A DNA stretch of 64,000 bases from Epiperipatus broadwayi (Eukaryota > Onychophora > Udeonychophora > Euonychophora > Peripatidae): positions 1,081,431 to 1,145,430 of the forward strand of contig JAQFVV010006448.1 of the NCBI GenBank assembly GCA_028023455.1, written 5' to 3'. The notes under the pieces are model-generated. The model was given only the letters and a program-made list of their open reading frames with translations, searched no databases and was not told where the DNA came from. This document shows, piece after piece, positions 51,442-63,966 of this stretch. Position numbers and translations under genes: made by a program. Numbering within the stretch: the stretch's first letter is position 1; the number at the start of each line of letters is the position of its first letter.

Positions 51442-53048
51442 ATAAGAAAAAAAATGAGACAATTACTAAAAAGAGAGATGACATCATGGAATGGGTAAAT
51501 GAGTTCTATCAAAAATTATATATTAATAAATAACAAGTACCTTCTACATCTATTATATATTTTGAAAATCCAGAACATTACATGAAGAAGTGAGACATGA
51601 AATTAAAATTATAATGAAGGGAAAAGCTCCAGGTAATGACAGAATTATAATCAATATATTAAAAGAAACAGGTGAAGAAATAGAAGAAAAAAAATTGACA
51701 AAGTTATACTCCAAATGTCTATATGATAGAGATAGACCAGATGACTGAAATAATGCAGTATTAATATTGAAAAAAAGATGATAAATAAGATATTAGAAAT
51801 TACAGACCTATCAGTCTTTTATTAGTTTTATACAAAACTGTTACAAAAATAATTTCAACTCATCTACAGACAGCACTAGATTTCAACTTAAAAGTCATGT
51901 TAGTACAGTAGATCATATCCAAGTACTGAGAGAAGTTATAAAAAGAACCAATGAATATGTGTTATTATTATGCTTTTGATTTGTAGATTATGGAAATGTG
52001 TTTGATAGTATAAGCATTTCTTCAGTGATTAAAGTATTGCTTCATCAATGTATAGACCCAAGATATTGTTATATTCTGTAGAATATTAACAAAAATGCAG
52101 AAGAAACAATTAGAATACATAATAACACTAGGAAGGTTAACATTGGGAATAGTGTAAGACTGTGTGACTCCATATTGCCAAAACATTTTTACAGCAATGC
52201 TACAAGAAATACTTTGTGGATTAAACTGGGAATCTAAAGGAGTAAAAGTAAATGGTGTCTATTTAAGTCATTTGCATTTTTCAGATGATATAATTGTTTT
52301 TGTTAATTTTAAAATTTCAGGAAATCTTGCAAGAGTTATCAGATAAAAGTAAAAAAGTAGATCTAAAGATAATTGTCAAAAAACAATAGTGTTCAATAGA
52401 TTTTCTCAAAAGATGAAAATAAAGTTTGATTATGATGACTTAGAAGAAGTTAACAACTACAAATACCTTGGCCAGATTATTACTGCAGTTGGAAACAATG
52501 GATGAAATTAATTATATAATTAAAGTTGGTTGGAGTGCTTTTGGTAGAAACAACTTAATATTTTAATGAAATATGCCTATGTTTGAAAAGGAAAGTTTTT
52601 AATGTCTTTTACCAGTTCTTACTTATAGATCTGAGAGTTGGACACTTAATAGAATAGCAATGGAGACTTCATACCACTCAAAGAAGTAAGGAGATGTGCA
52701 TGTTAGAATAACAAGAAAAGATCAAAAATGTAATATGTGGATAAGAGAATAAACAGTTGTTACTGACCTCATTGAAAGAAGTAAAAGACTAAAATGGAGA
52801 TGGGCTCGATATATTTTTAGAACAGATGATAATAGATGGACAATTGAAATCTTAAACTAGATTCCAAGAGATTGTAAAAGAACCAAAAAAAGATCACATG
52901 TAGTATGGATGGATGAAATAAAAAATGTGTGCAAGGTTGATATGCGGAAGAGAGGCTAGTGATGAGAAAAGGTGGATCGAATTGGTGAAACCTTCTTTCT
53001 GCAGCAAATTGATCATGGTCGATGATGATGGTTGATGATGATGATATA
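51036..53048 (+). pseudogene. RTE-like LINE remnant (reverse transcriptase to 3' end)
   Basis: Plus-strand pieces in order: a pre-reverse-transcriptase region (51040-51330), an inserted TA/palindrome block (51332-51440), 'GKAPGNDRI' (about 51620), 'NYRPISLL' (about 51800), a degenerate 'FVDYGNVFDSI' block (about 51980), 'LHFSDDIIVF' carrying the catalytic xxDD box (about 52272-52300), 'YKYLGQIIT' (about 52460), and then the RTE-type end 'DLIERSKRLKWRWARYI' (about 52768). The tail is an imperfect (TGATGA)n repeat (53020-53045). Endonuclease and 5' end are missing; many stops and frameshifts occur. The enzyme would copy RNA into DNA at a nicked target in active relatives. Confidence 0.88.
51332..51403. 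repeat. Perfect palindrome around (TA)n, inserted in the RTE-like remnant
   Basis: 'attttggtattggtagaaat' plus (TA)n is followed by its exact reverse complement; arms of about 36 bp with no spacer. A further (TA)n run follows (51407-51438). It splits the LINE coding trace, so it arose after that insertion. Confidence 0.93.
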
Positions 53049-53049
53049 T

Positions 53050-53460
53050 ACAAGTTGAAGTACTGAATTGTAAAATTATTTCAAAATTTCAAACTTTAGT
53101 TCTATATAGAATTTTAAAAATATTAGATTTATATTTTACTAAATCAATGATATATATTACTCAATTGAAATGGCATGCTGAAAATTATATTTTACTGATT
53201 AGAAATCTTATCAAATAGTTTATCTATTAAACAAATCATATGAAATAAAGTGCTTAATAAAATTAGAACTTTTCAAATATATTTACTAATATGTAAAAAA
53301 GAGAAAGATTCATAATCTTGAAATTGACAACTATGGAAGCATAATGGATTTATCATAGAATTAAAAATAGATAAAATGATTTTATAGAAATATTTTAATA
53401 TTAAAAGAAATTATCATTATTTTATTGAAAAAATAAGATTTTAATAAATATATTTTACCA
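53050..53460. other. AT-rich non-coding stretch
   Basis: Nothing recognised. Confidence 0.5.
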
Positions 53461-53469
53461 AACATAGAT

Positions 53470-53760
53470 TTAAAAACTCATCAGAAGAACAATATAGAAA
53501 ATTTAGACTACTAAATAAAGTATGGAAATGTGTAAGTTGGGAGTAAAAAAAGAGAGATCACAAGTAAAATTTATTGGTGAGAGAACAAATAGATTTCATT
53601 CACATTGTTGAAAGACTTATGATGCTGAAATAGAATTGGGATAGGTATATAATTGTACACTAAAATATTAAAAAAAGACCTAGAAAGCACTCACATATAA
53701 AATATATAGATGAGATTAAAAAAAAGATTTGTTGAATGATATAAAATATAAACAATATGA
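53470..53760 (+). pseudogene. Second RTE-like LINE 3'-end fragment (diverged)
   Basis: In shifting frames the plus strand gives 'GERTNRF', 'FIHIVERLMMLK', 'NWDRYII' and 'KKRPRKHSHIKYIDEIKKK', the same succession as the terminal region of RTE-like elements (compare 52740-52930). It is older and more AT-mutated than the neighbouring copy. Confidence 0.6.
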
Positions 53761-53764
53761 ATTG

Positions 53765-54145
53765 AAAAAAAACATTCTGTAATTAATTTTTGAAAATGAT
53801 GTTATATTGATGCATTAGAATTATTGGTCTTGCCTATTATTATTTATTATAATTTGATGTTTTGCTCCACAAAAAATATTGAAATAAATCTTGTAACTTT
53901 TAGCACTTTTTAATAAAAATAAAAATGTATTATCTTTAATCAATAAGTAGTATAAAATAGAAAAATATTATATACATTAACTATATTTCAAGTAGAACCT
54001 AATCATATCCAGAATGCTAAAGATATAAACAACTATCGATCTCATCATAATATTGGTCTTAATTTCTAATATAAAATAAATATATCAGGTTAAATATACA
54101 AATACATTATTAAAGTGAAATAATTATTTATATTTTTAAAGTGAG
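53765..54145. other. AT-rich non-coding stretch
   Basis: Nothing recognised. Confidence 0.5.
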
Positions 54146-54146
54146 A

Positions 54147-54147
<1 letters not shown>

Positions 54148-54243
<96 letters not shown>

Positions 54244-54264
54244 CCTACCTATCTACCTATCTAC

Positions 54265-54347
<83 letters not shown>
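54148..54347. repeat. (CTAT)n microsatellite with CTAC block
   Basis: About 50 tetranucleotide units; units near 54241-54268 alternate CTAC and CTAT. The Tyr-Leu-Ser-Ile reading frame is a repeat artefact. Confidence 0.97.
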
Positions 54348-54349
54348 AC

Positions 54350-54920
54350 AATCTCTCTATTTATCTAACTATTTTATTACCTATTCATCTCGTTTATCAT
54401 TCCATTTGTCCATCCATCCATCTATATATCTATAAGTATGGTAAGTAATTTCATCCCAAATAAGTTTACAAATATATAATCAACAATATCATGGCCAAAA
54501 ATGCTACTACAATTATCATGACACACATGTACGGTTAGCTATGTCTTTAAACACTTATTTAAGTTTTATCTGCTTTATTACCTATGTTTAATTTGTATCA
54601 ATTCCATTACTGAAATATTATAATTAAAATGCAGTAAAATACTATTTAATATATAGAAAAAATCTTAAGATCTTTAACTTATAACTGTAATACCTTTTCA
54701 GTGTTGAACATCCTTATCAAAGAGAGTATAATGTTTGCGTTTAATAGGAGTATTTGACATTAAAAATACATTAAGGTTATAGTTAAAATTTTACATATTT
54801 TTTTTTCACCTGAGAAAAAGTATTATACTTTTAGTTAAAATATTTTATATGTTTGATCCCATATATACCTATATATCTCAAATATATATTTTTATATTAA
54901 ATTGTATAATTCATCTTATT
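54350..54920. other. AT-rich non-coding stretch
   Basis: Nothing recognised. Confidence 0.5.
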
Positions 54921-54925
54921 TACTT

Positions 54926-54963
<38 letters not shown>
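54926..54963. repeat. (CA)n-(TA)n microsatellite
   Basis: CA units passing into TA units. Confidence 0.93.
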
Positions 54964-55105
54964 CATTAAAACCAGTCAACACTTATATCTATATATATCA
55001 TTAAAAACCAGTCAACACTTAGACAATCCCAAAATGACTAACAATCAACAATTTCAAACTGTAGTTAAGACAACTGCCTTTTAACAATGAAAGTGTAATA
55101 CATAT
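54963..55105 (+). repeat. Family R3, single copy with duplicated start
   Basis: 'cattaaaaccagtcaacact' occurs twice (54963 and 54998, the second with one extra A), separated by a TA-rich piece. The second continues into 'tagacaatccca', 'aatcaacaatttcaaactgt' and 'ttttaacaatgaaa', matching the arms at 10764-10913. Confidence 0.75.
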
Positions 55106-55109
55106 ATTA

Positions 55110-55293
55110 GATAAACAAAACAAGTTATAAATTTCATATATATATATAAACTTGTTTAGCATCCATAGAATTGTCAATTAGTAGTAATTGATAGTTTCTT
55201 GGCAACATCAAAAAGCAAAAGTTATTTCTATTTACTTAACTATAATCTTATTTCTATTCTTTATTATAAAAATAATCTATTAAAATATTTAAT

Positions 55294-55295
<2 letters not shown>
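55110..55295. other. AT-rich non-coding stretch
   Basis: Nothing recognised. Confidence 0.5.

Positions 55296-55296
<1 letters not shown>

Positions 55297-55361
<65 letters not shown>
55297..55361. repeat. (TA)n microsatellite
   Basis: About 32 TA units. Confidence 0.96.
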
Positions 55362-55363
<2 letters not shown>

Positions 55364-55430
55364 ACATATTTTGTGGGTTCATCCATGTTAAAATATTTTA
55401 ACCACTGAGTGATAAATGGTAGAAAGATGG
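55362..55430. mobile_element. Short fragment related to the 25.15-kb Penelope-like piece
   Basis: 'gggttcatccatgttaaaat' right after (TA)n matches 'aggttcatccgtgttaaaaa' at 25146 after (TA)n. Beyond that, similarity fades before a hammerhead is reached. Confidence 0.5.
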
Positions 55431-55434
55431 TTGT

Positions 55435-56855
55435 ACACACACACACTCTTACAACAAACAAAATTAGTATGAGTCTATCTTAGTTGAAATTTAATCTACA
55501 TTTGAGTGAAGTAACCTGTTTCAGATCATTCTCCTCCAAAGATATTAGTTTTAAATATGAATAATTAATACTATATAAAACTGATTTTTTCTACTTAGGA
55601 ATCTTCATAGTCATTAACTAACTGGGATTCATTTTGAAACATTAAGTATTCACTGATTTTTCATGATTTAAAACAATGGCTTACAAATAGAGTATTGAGA
55701 TATAAATTGCTGCTTTCAAGTATAAATACATAATGAAATTTATTATGATAATCATTGAAAAAACAAATTTTAAACAATATAAATCTGTAAGTATATAAAA
55801 ATGTAATATCTGGTTTCATTTAAGGAAAAATAAAATCGTTTCCAAATGTTGATATTAACTAATGTAATTCATTTAAATGAATTATAGGATTTTACATTAG
55901 AACTATGTAGAATATATCATTGATCATACATAATTAAAGTTGTGCTGATTTGATGGATATCATGACAATTGAAACAGCACAAGCTAAAGCAATTCATAAC
56001 CTGGAAAATAAAATTTGCTAGATAAAATTTTATAAAAGCAATAGAATCTGCTGCTTAAATACAAACTTAATACAAATTTATTTTGAAACTATTAAATATA
56101 TGTTAAATGATTAGAATTACTTATTGCTTTTACTATAAATTGTTTTGCTAATTAATTATTTACATATAAACATACCATATGAGCTAAGAAAATAAAAATG
56201 GAGATGAAAAGTATGGCTTATTAAAAGATGATTTTTGATTAGCACATAAACTTAATTTCAGATTTAGGATGTGATTAAAATTATGATCTCAGCACATGAA
56301 TGTGATTAGATAATGAGATTATAATTAAATTTTGGCAGAGCAAAAATTTGTGGAAACAGTTTTGTTGAAACAAAAATTTTGGAAATTATTTTTCTCAGGT
56401 TTATTTTATAAATTCTATATTTTAGGACAGAATATTAAGCAAAAGAAATATAATATCTCATATTAGAATAGCCTTGGTAAGTCAAATTTTATATTATTAC
56501 GTAGCATTTTTAATATGTTTAATGTTCACATTATAAGTTTATTCATGATAATATCTTATACTTCATATGTATAATAAATAAGAAATGTTAATGTCCCAAT
56601 CAATAAGTAATCCATGCTCAAGGTCAGATATATATTCATCAGCAGATTTTGAGTTTTATAGACTGTTTATTGAATTGAATATAAGATGACATTTCATATT
56701 TTAAATGTTAGGATTTGTTTAAAAAACCTTTTCTTCTTGTTTTAATGTGACCCAGGTAATGATTCTTTACTTCCATTATTGCCTGTAGTAGAATAAAATC
56801 ATTGATATTATATAATCATATAATACATTATATAAAATATATAATATATTATGTA
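55435..56855. other. AT-rich non-coding stretch
   Basis: No gene or repeat recognised. Confidence 0.5.
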
Positions 56856-56856
56856 T

Positions 56857-56861
<5 letters not shown>

Positions 56862-56925
<64 letters not shown>
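56862..56925. repeat. (TA)n microsatellite
   Basis: About 31 TA units; overlapping frames are artefacts. Confidence 0.96.
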
Positions 56926-56927
<2 letters not shown>

Positions 56928-56929
56928 AA

Positions 56930-58835
56930 TGGAAACTATATGGTAGCTTACAATTGGATAAGCTAAATATATTGGAACGTCTATTAGGTATTCCATTAAA
57001 ATTAAAGAATGAAAAAAACAAAATTATTCCAGTTATATTTAAATAAATTGTTTAAATGCCCTTCCAGCTAGCTATACATAAAACAAATCTAAAATCATGT
57101 AAAGCAATGAGACCTATCTTTATAATTTATTTTTATGGTTGATGTGACTAACTAATCAAATATATATATATATCAGAAACAATAGGACTTTTACTAAATT
57201 CAAATATACACATCTAATTATATAAATTTATGTACCTCTAAATATGTGAATGAATAATAATATGTGTAAGTGACCTACAAACCAAATAATAAATGAAATA
57301 TGAAATTATCTTTTATTAAATTGTAAATTCAATTAATTTAATAATAACTTTGGCATTAAAAGAAAATAAGAATAATATAGTATCGCTCTTTTAAATAGTT
57401 ACAAAGGCATTATTTATAAAAACAAATAGTACATCCTTTATTTTATGTTATAGTTCAACTTAAAATAATATTGATGTTTTAAATATAAATACAAAGAATA
57501 ACTATGTGTATATACTTGTAATAAGTATATATAGATTAAATATATAAAGACATATTTGCCTAACCATTATAATATAAATATAATAATTCATATATAACTT
57601 CAACCTATAAATTACATTTTAAGATTTTTAAATTATTTAAGATAATTGTCTGAACATCTGTTATACGTCTAATATTATTATAAAACAAGATGCTTAAATT
57701 GACCACTTATAAAACGTTGTATTTTGTAATAAAAAAAAAAATAAAAGTAAATAAAAAAAAATATATCAATCTCAAAATATATTTATATATTATTCATACA
57801 TATATAAAATTATTAAATACCTTTTAAAATTCATTTAGATAATTTTCCTGTCAAAAGTTAATTTATTCCATGAGTTCTTTTATCCGTTTACTTTTATTAT
57901 TAGAATGCATTCTATCGAAAGGCGAAGAAATTATTATATTAAAGAAAATTGTTAATCCTTAGATATATGCATATTTTATCCGTTTTAAAATTTCCTTCCT
58001 TTTTAAAAAAATAAATAAATAAACAAATTAAAATGTTAAATCCAGCATGTCACTTCCACTTACTTCCAGATTATGATTAAATTGACGATTATACATTTAA
58101 GATAGCTATATCTAGTTTCAACTCCAGACGCGACGAAATTTATACATTAAATTTTTTTAGTTGTTCCATTGAAAATTGCCTTGGAATAAATGAAAGCGAT
58201 GATGCAGCCTCCTGGCTGCGATTCTTGATTAACCTGCCATAATTTATGTATTTACCATAAGATATATATATTATTTCAGTATTTTGAAGAATAGTAAATT
58301 TTATAGAAATAAAGTACAATAAAATCTTTATTTTTCAGTTGTTTGTTCTATATCTATTCCAATAATAATATATAATAATAATCTTCCTTATTGTTGTTGC
58401 TGTTGTTCCATGCGCCAGCAGATGCTATTTTAAAACTCATGTTATATATGTTCTCTTTTTAAAACAATTAACATTAAAATAAAAATAAAATATCAAGTAT
58501 ATATATAAAAAATATTAAATTGAAAATTTGACATCTTTAAAAATATACATAAATAATTATTTATTGCATTTAATAATCATTATAAATAAAATAATTTTTT
58601 TTATAATCTATAATTTATATGTCCTTATTTATTTCAATAATTAAATGTTTATAACGATGTACTATCAATATATATAAATAAAATAATAACTTCAAATAAT
58701 AACTATATTTAATAAACATAAAAGAAAAATTTAAATATTTCATATGTAAACATCAGCTTAAAGAGATTTTTTTTTTTAATAACAAATGACAATTTAAAAA
58801 AATATAATATCGACTTATCGATATTTACAATATAT
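56930..58835. other. AT-rich non-coding stretch
   Basis: No gene or repeat recognised, apart from short TA and A runs. Confidence 0.5.
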
Positions 58836-58839
58836 ATAT

Positions 58840-59185
58840 ATAAATATTTGAAAATACAGTAATTAAAAGCCTATAAAAATATATATGTATAACTATAACT
58901 TGGAAGCACTTTCACTACCTTGTAGCATTGTCAACTATCACATTTAAAATGTCAACTTTCCCATAATTCTGTAATCTTAATGTTTGCTGCTTGCCGATTA
59001 ATTATTTAATTAAGCATCAAACATTAAGATTACAGAATTATGGAAAAGTTCCATTGAATTATGGGAAAGTTGACATTTTAAATGTTATAGTTGGCAATGC
59101 TACAATATAGTGAAAGGGCTTCTAAGTTATAGATATATATATAAATTTTTATAGACTTTTAATTGCTGTATTTTCAAATATTTAT
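58840..59185. repeat. Long inverted repeat (about 150-bp arms)
   Basis: Left arm about 58840-58990, right arm 59014-59185, loop about 23 bp. 'cataattctgtaatcttaat' and 'cttggaagc' on the left pair with the right arm. The right arm has an extra copy of 'gaattatgg(g)aaagtt' (about 22 bp), so the arms are slightly unequal and older than the hairpin at 48.3 kb. No element ends recognised. Confidence 0.88.
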
Positions 59186-59189
59186 TTAT

Positions 59190-60955
59190 AAAGTTACGTA
59201 TATTATTTTGAAGAAATACAGACATCGATTTGTAATAATATATATATATATGGTACCTACTGAAGTTTACGATGACCTTCAGTATATGGTAAAATGTCAA
59301 TCATAATTATTTTCTTTTCTTGTTTGATTTTGATGGTAGATATCTTAACCTATAAAACTTTGAACTGTGTTGCTATGAGAGCAATAATATTGATACAAAA
59401 TTGTTTATTATTACTTGCATTGTATAAGATTATGAATTGACTTTATTTATTTTATGATGTATAAGTGAATAATAAAACAAGTAGTTTGGATAAAATTATT
59501 GTCGTTTTGTTAGTATATGCATTTTTGTTTCTGCATTCATGATAATAAATTACAAATAATACACTAAATGTATATATATATATAATGTCTCAAATATACT
59601 TGTTATTTTATTTGTATGGTATTATACTGGAAAAATATGTCTAAAATATATTTCCAATATAGTATAGTGAGAATGTATTATAAATTCTGTAATTTGTGTT
59701 AGAATGAAAGAATGGTTGGAATTGGTTAATGAGTGAATAAAAGATATTGCTATAATTACTCTGATATCAATGAGAAAAGTTATAAATAGAGCTGAGTAGC
59801 TCTCTCAGCATTGGCTTTAACATAAGCAAATCTAAGTTCCTTTTTATGCTTTTTAAATTTATTTGTAAAAGTATATGATTGTAAAATGAACATTATGATG
59901 GGCTGAAAGCAATAATGTCTATTTGTTGAATGGACAGAGTCATTGAATTTGTGAGAGATGACAATTTGTTAAAACATGAAAATTAATTCTTAGCATTTCA
60001 GAACCTTTGGAATGTTTCTTTGCTTTTAAAAAAATAGATAGTACCTACTTTTCAATGATGAGTACTAAATGTTAACAGCAGAAAAAATATATACAAAGAT
60101 TATGTTCACCTATTGATATAATTTTGTGAACTTGATGTATTGTTTATACACAGGATAAAAATTGGAGCATTGTCATGGATAAAACTAACATCTGTTCACA
60201 TGTAATGGTTTATGATTTGATTACTAGCTAAATGAAAGGATATCTACATTGCATAGTTATTTATATAAAATAATGTTTGCACACTTATAACCTTATATAA
60301 ATCAAATTTCTGCTAAATAAAAAGAAATTTAGATAGTTGGAAAATATTGAAATTAACAAAATGTGGTTGGAATCTTTTAGTTTTTTGTGATATATCTACT
60401 TTTTCTGGAATAATAAAACATTGTCTGATTGTGATTTAAAAAAATAAACACTAAAACAATTATACTATTTTAGAAATGGTGTATATAAAGATAAGTTTGT
60501 ATTATTATAAATAGTGTGTTGGTTCATGAGGAATACTAAAGTATATCTGTGTAATTATTTGTCATTATTTTCATTCTGTTGTAAGGGATCTATATAATAG
60601 GCATATAAGTTATATGACTCATATTTAGTTTATTGATTTATCTTTAACTTATAGCAAATATTGCTTATATTTTAAGGTAGTTTGAAGTATTGTTTTATTT
60701 CTATCCATTATAAATGCTATTGGAATTTATGAGGTTATAACAAAATGTATGGTCATTGTTTTATTAACTTACATGTTAGATTGTTATTCATTAACTGATC
60801 TTCATTTAAATTTAGTTTATTATTTTCATTCTATTACAAATGATGATACAAATAACATTAAATAAAAACAATTATTTTTAATAATAATTTCATCTTCCAA
60901 ATAATTAATATAAACTGAACAATCTAAAGGAAAAATAATATAATCTAAAGTTATT
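59190..60955. other. AT-rich non-coding stretch
   Basis: No gene recognised. The missing 5' part of the Penelope-like element downstream is not found here. Confidence 0.5.
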
Positions 60956-60959
60956 TGTT

Positions 60960-61862
60960 AGATATGTTAGATATGTGGATGCTTGCTTGTTTGTAGTTGA
61001 GAATGATAAATTGAAAGAATTAGTAAATGACTTTAATTGTTTTGATCATTCTATAAGATATGTGGTAGAAGGAAGGGGGTTAGATTTTGCTAAGTTACAT
61101 TTTTTAAATCTTTTGGTGATTATAAATATAAAGACTAATTGTTTAGTATGTAATCATTTTGTTAAAAGTAAAGAATTAAGGTCTATACTTAAACCTGATA
61201 GCAATCAGTCTGTATCTCATAAAGTAGCTGCTTTAAGAAATTATTGTTATAGAAATAAGAGATTAAATAATTCTAGTTGTGTAGCTTTGTTTCAGAAAGG
61301 ACAATTTTATAAAGATTATTTTACTGTTGGCTACTCTGATAAATTTATTAAAAGTATTTTACTTAATAGTAATATTTGTAAGGATATAAAGAATAAAGAA
61401 AAATATGATTTTATTTCTTTGCCATTTAAATGGTCGTCTTAAAAAATTGTATGTAAGAATAGTAATTTGTTTGGAAATAAGAAAATTTATTGGAAAAGGG
61501 ATATTACTTTGAATAATTTTTTTAAATAATACAAAGAAAAATTTTGATAGGAAGACTATCCCTGGTGTTGTGTATGTTATCCCTTGTTTTTGTAAGAAGG
61601 TTTATATAGGTCAGAGTAGTTTGAGCTTAAATAAAAGAATAAAGTTACATAAAAGTACTGTTAGAAATAAATATTTTAGTTCTGCTTTGTATGTCCATGA
61701 AAAAGATATGGGTCACACTATTAATTTTGATGAAGCTAAGGTTGTCTTATTTGAGGGAAATAAAAAAAAGAATTAAAGAATCTTTATTATTGAAAATGTA
61801 TTATTCTGAAGCAATTAAGTTATTTAAAGTTCCTTTAATATTAAATGTGGATGGAAAGTAAA
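60960..61862 (+). pseudogene. Penelope-like retroelement remnant: RT end plus GIY-YIG
   Basis: It starts inside the reverse transcriptase at 'RYVDAC', where the family has YVDD; the second catalytic Asp is Ala here (about 60975-60985). A 155-codon frame to 61442 continues through 'ELVNDFNCFDHSIRYVVEG', 'HFLNLLVI', 'SVSHKVAALRNYCYRNKRL' and 'FYKDYFTVGYSDKFI', the connecting region between reverse transcriptase and endonuclease. After a stop and a frameshift, 'GVVYVIPCFCKKVYIGQSS' (61565-61622), then 'LNKRIKLHKS' and 'HEKDMGHTINF', form the GIY-YIG domain, with its Tyr, Gly and Arg positions recognisable. A slip in an A-run near 61762 precedes the tail 'ESLLLKMYYSEAIKLF'. Such elements encode one protein that nicks and reverse-transcribes. 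The 5' two thirds of the reverse transcriptase is absent. Confidence 0.88.
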
Positions 61863-61869
61863 TGGATTT

Positions 61870-62490
61870 GTGGGTAATGTTTAATATAAATATAGTGTTC
61901 TAATTTTACTATAAAATTCTATATCTATCTATAATTTTTGATAAAGAGAATTATGCATGTCTGTATTTTGTTTACACTAAAGATAGCTTCAAAAAATCAA
62001 AGAAACACAACCCTGTGATTATTCTGATAAGGCATTTTACATTGATAATGAAAGTATGTTTTTAATTACTCTTATTAAAGACTGTTTTTATTCATATAAT
62101 ATTAATTGATTTACAAATTTGTATTTAATGGGATTATAATGCAATGAATTTATTTACATATGTGATGTTTAGTAGATTTAAAATTAAATGGGATTGTAAA
62201 ATTTTATTTTCTGTAAGAAAGATGCACTTATTTAATTTTTTTATTAATTATAAAAAAAACTGGTCAAATATGAACAAATTATATTTTATTAAAATAAATC
62301 TTGTGACATATTTTATTAGCCAATTGTTATAATAATAAACCAATTCACCAAGTTTTAATTCAAGCCATAAACAATCAAATAAAAAAAAATAATAATTATT
62401 AGAATTTGCATTTGTTATATAAAAGGATCTACTGGCAATCCTAATATAAAAACAACATATATTATTTATCAAAACATAATAACAATTTAT
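61870..62490. other. AT-rich non-coding stretch
   Basis: Frames at 62144-62332 and 62248-62505 have no recognised domain. Confidence 0.5.
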
Positions 62491-62494
62491 CCCA

Positions 62495-62820
62495 GCTTTA
62501 AACACAATCTTTCTTGAAGCCCATGGAGTTTAGGAAATTTTATAATAACATCTGCAAAACTTTTTATATAGCTATAAGCAACAATCATATTAGTGTCAGA
62601 AGAAGTGAACATGCTAATGCAGTCAGTCAGAACTCATCAGCAGCAGATTTGTCACTTTATGTCTTGGATACAGATCATAGTATTGATTTCCTAATATCAG
62701 AATCCTATCCAGATGTGATACTGTTCAATCACGTAAGATAACAATAGTCATTGGAATCCTTAAAAGGCTAAGTTGGGTCAACAAAAATGATGCTGCATGG
62801 AAAGTACCTTCTATTTGGAA
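62495..62820 (+). pseudogene. Second Penelope-like GIY-YIG remnant, tandem to the first
   Basis: With one frame slip: 'FLEAHGV', then 'NNICKTFYIAISNNHISVRR' (the GIY-YIG second strand and following helix, with 'YIA' for 'YIG'), 'SEHANAV', 'DTDHSIDFLISESYP' and, near the end, 'WKVPSIWK'. A 75-codon frame is open at 62514-62741. Its closest relative in the window is the fragment at 17835-18165, not the neighbour at 61 kb, so two Penelope-like families landed within 1 kb in the same orientation. Confidence 0.72.
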
Positions 62821-62824
62821 AAAA

Positions 62825-63830
62825 AATTATAAAAACCATTAATCTAAATAGTTTCTGATTTTTATTATTTCTAAATGTTTTTATTGGTAGAATTTTCATA
62901 ATTATTGTGTATCAGTGTTCACAGCACCTTTATAACCAATTTTATGATATTCATTATCGAATTGATGGCTTCTATGGCTCAGCTGAAACATTGGTATATA
63001 TTTCTTATTACAATAAATTATACACAGTTGAACCTGGATAATATTTTCTTTATATCTGCAGTCTGTATAAATCTTTGTTATATGTGCATAGTTTTTAGGT
63101 ATGTGCAATGGTGAAGCTAAAACATACACATTTTAATGCATGTATATATAAAATAAAATGCCCATTTACTTAATTTTGGATTATTATCCATTTTGATGTT
63201 TACTTGCATCCTGATTGGAAACTGATTTAATTCTAGTTAGTTTTTATATTTTGAATATTAGGTCATGAAGTAGAACTAGTAGATGTATTACTATGTTATC
63301 TTAATGATTTTCAGTACAGACACATGTATACTTGTATCCAAAATATATTTATTAATCTATTTTTATAGTTTTGCTATTGTTTCAGTGCTATTAATGACTT
63401 ACACTAATTTAATAGTATTAATGATTACATTAATTATTATATTGTAGTGATTGTCTATGAATATTATATGTTTCTATTAGCAAACATTAAAATTAATGAT
63501 TTTTTTTAAACTTTATTTATTTACTTCTAATTTTTTAATTTTATATTTAAGTAATTTTTATAGTTTACCATTCATATATTACTTCACAATAGCAAAAACC
63601 AATATATCAACAAGTTGTTAACAAGATAATTCTCAGTAAAAAAGATGAAAGGTGGATCTCTTTTGAGGTTTCCTTGACAACAGATTGTTGAAACTGCGCT
63701 AGTTTATTTAAACTCTGGCTGTTGTGAAATAATTTAGATATCTAAACCAGTTAGCTAAAGGCATTATATGGTTAAATATATACCCATAATTTATTGAAGT
63801 ATATATTTCAATATAATTTAAATATTTGGC
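62825..63830. other. AT-rich non-coding stretch
   Basis: The paired frames at 62902-63129 and 62905-63114 have no recognised domain. Confidence 0.5.
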
Positions 63831-63867
63831 AGCCAGCATGTTTGAGACAAAGGTCTTTTAATGTGGT

Positions 63868-63925
63868 GGCAGAATCGTAGTCTTTGGCACTGTTTCAAGA
63901 ATTATGGCCCAACTCTGTAATTTCT
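63868..63925 (+). mobile_element. Possible tRNA-derived SINE head (fragment)
   Basis: 'gtggtggcagaatcgtagtc' contains a box A-like 'tggcagaatcgt' and recalls the tRNA-like head of cephalopod SINEs, as I remember them. No B box is found downstream, so at most a truncated head is present. Confidence 0.25.
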
Positions 63926-63966
63926 TGTTCTTGAGCTTTTATGAATTTAATGAGCATTAAATCCTA

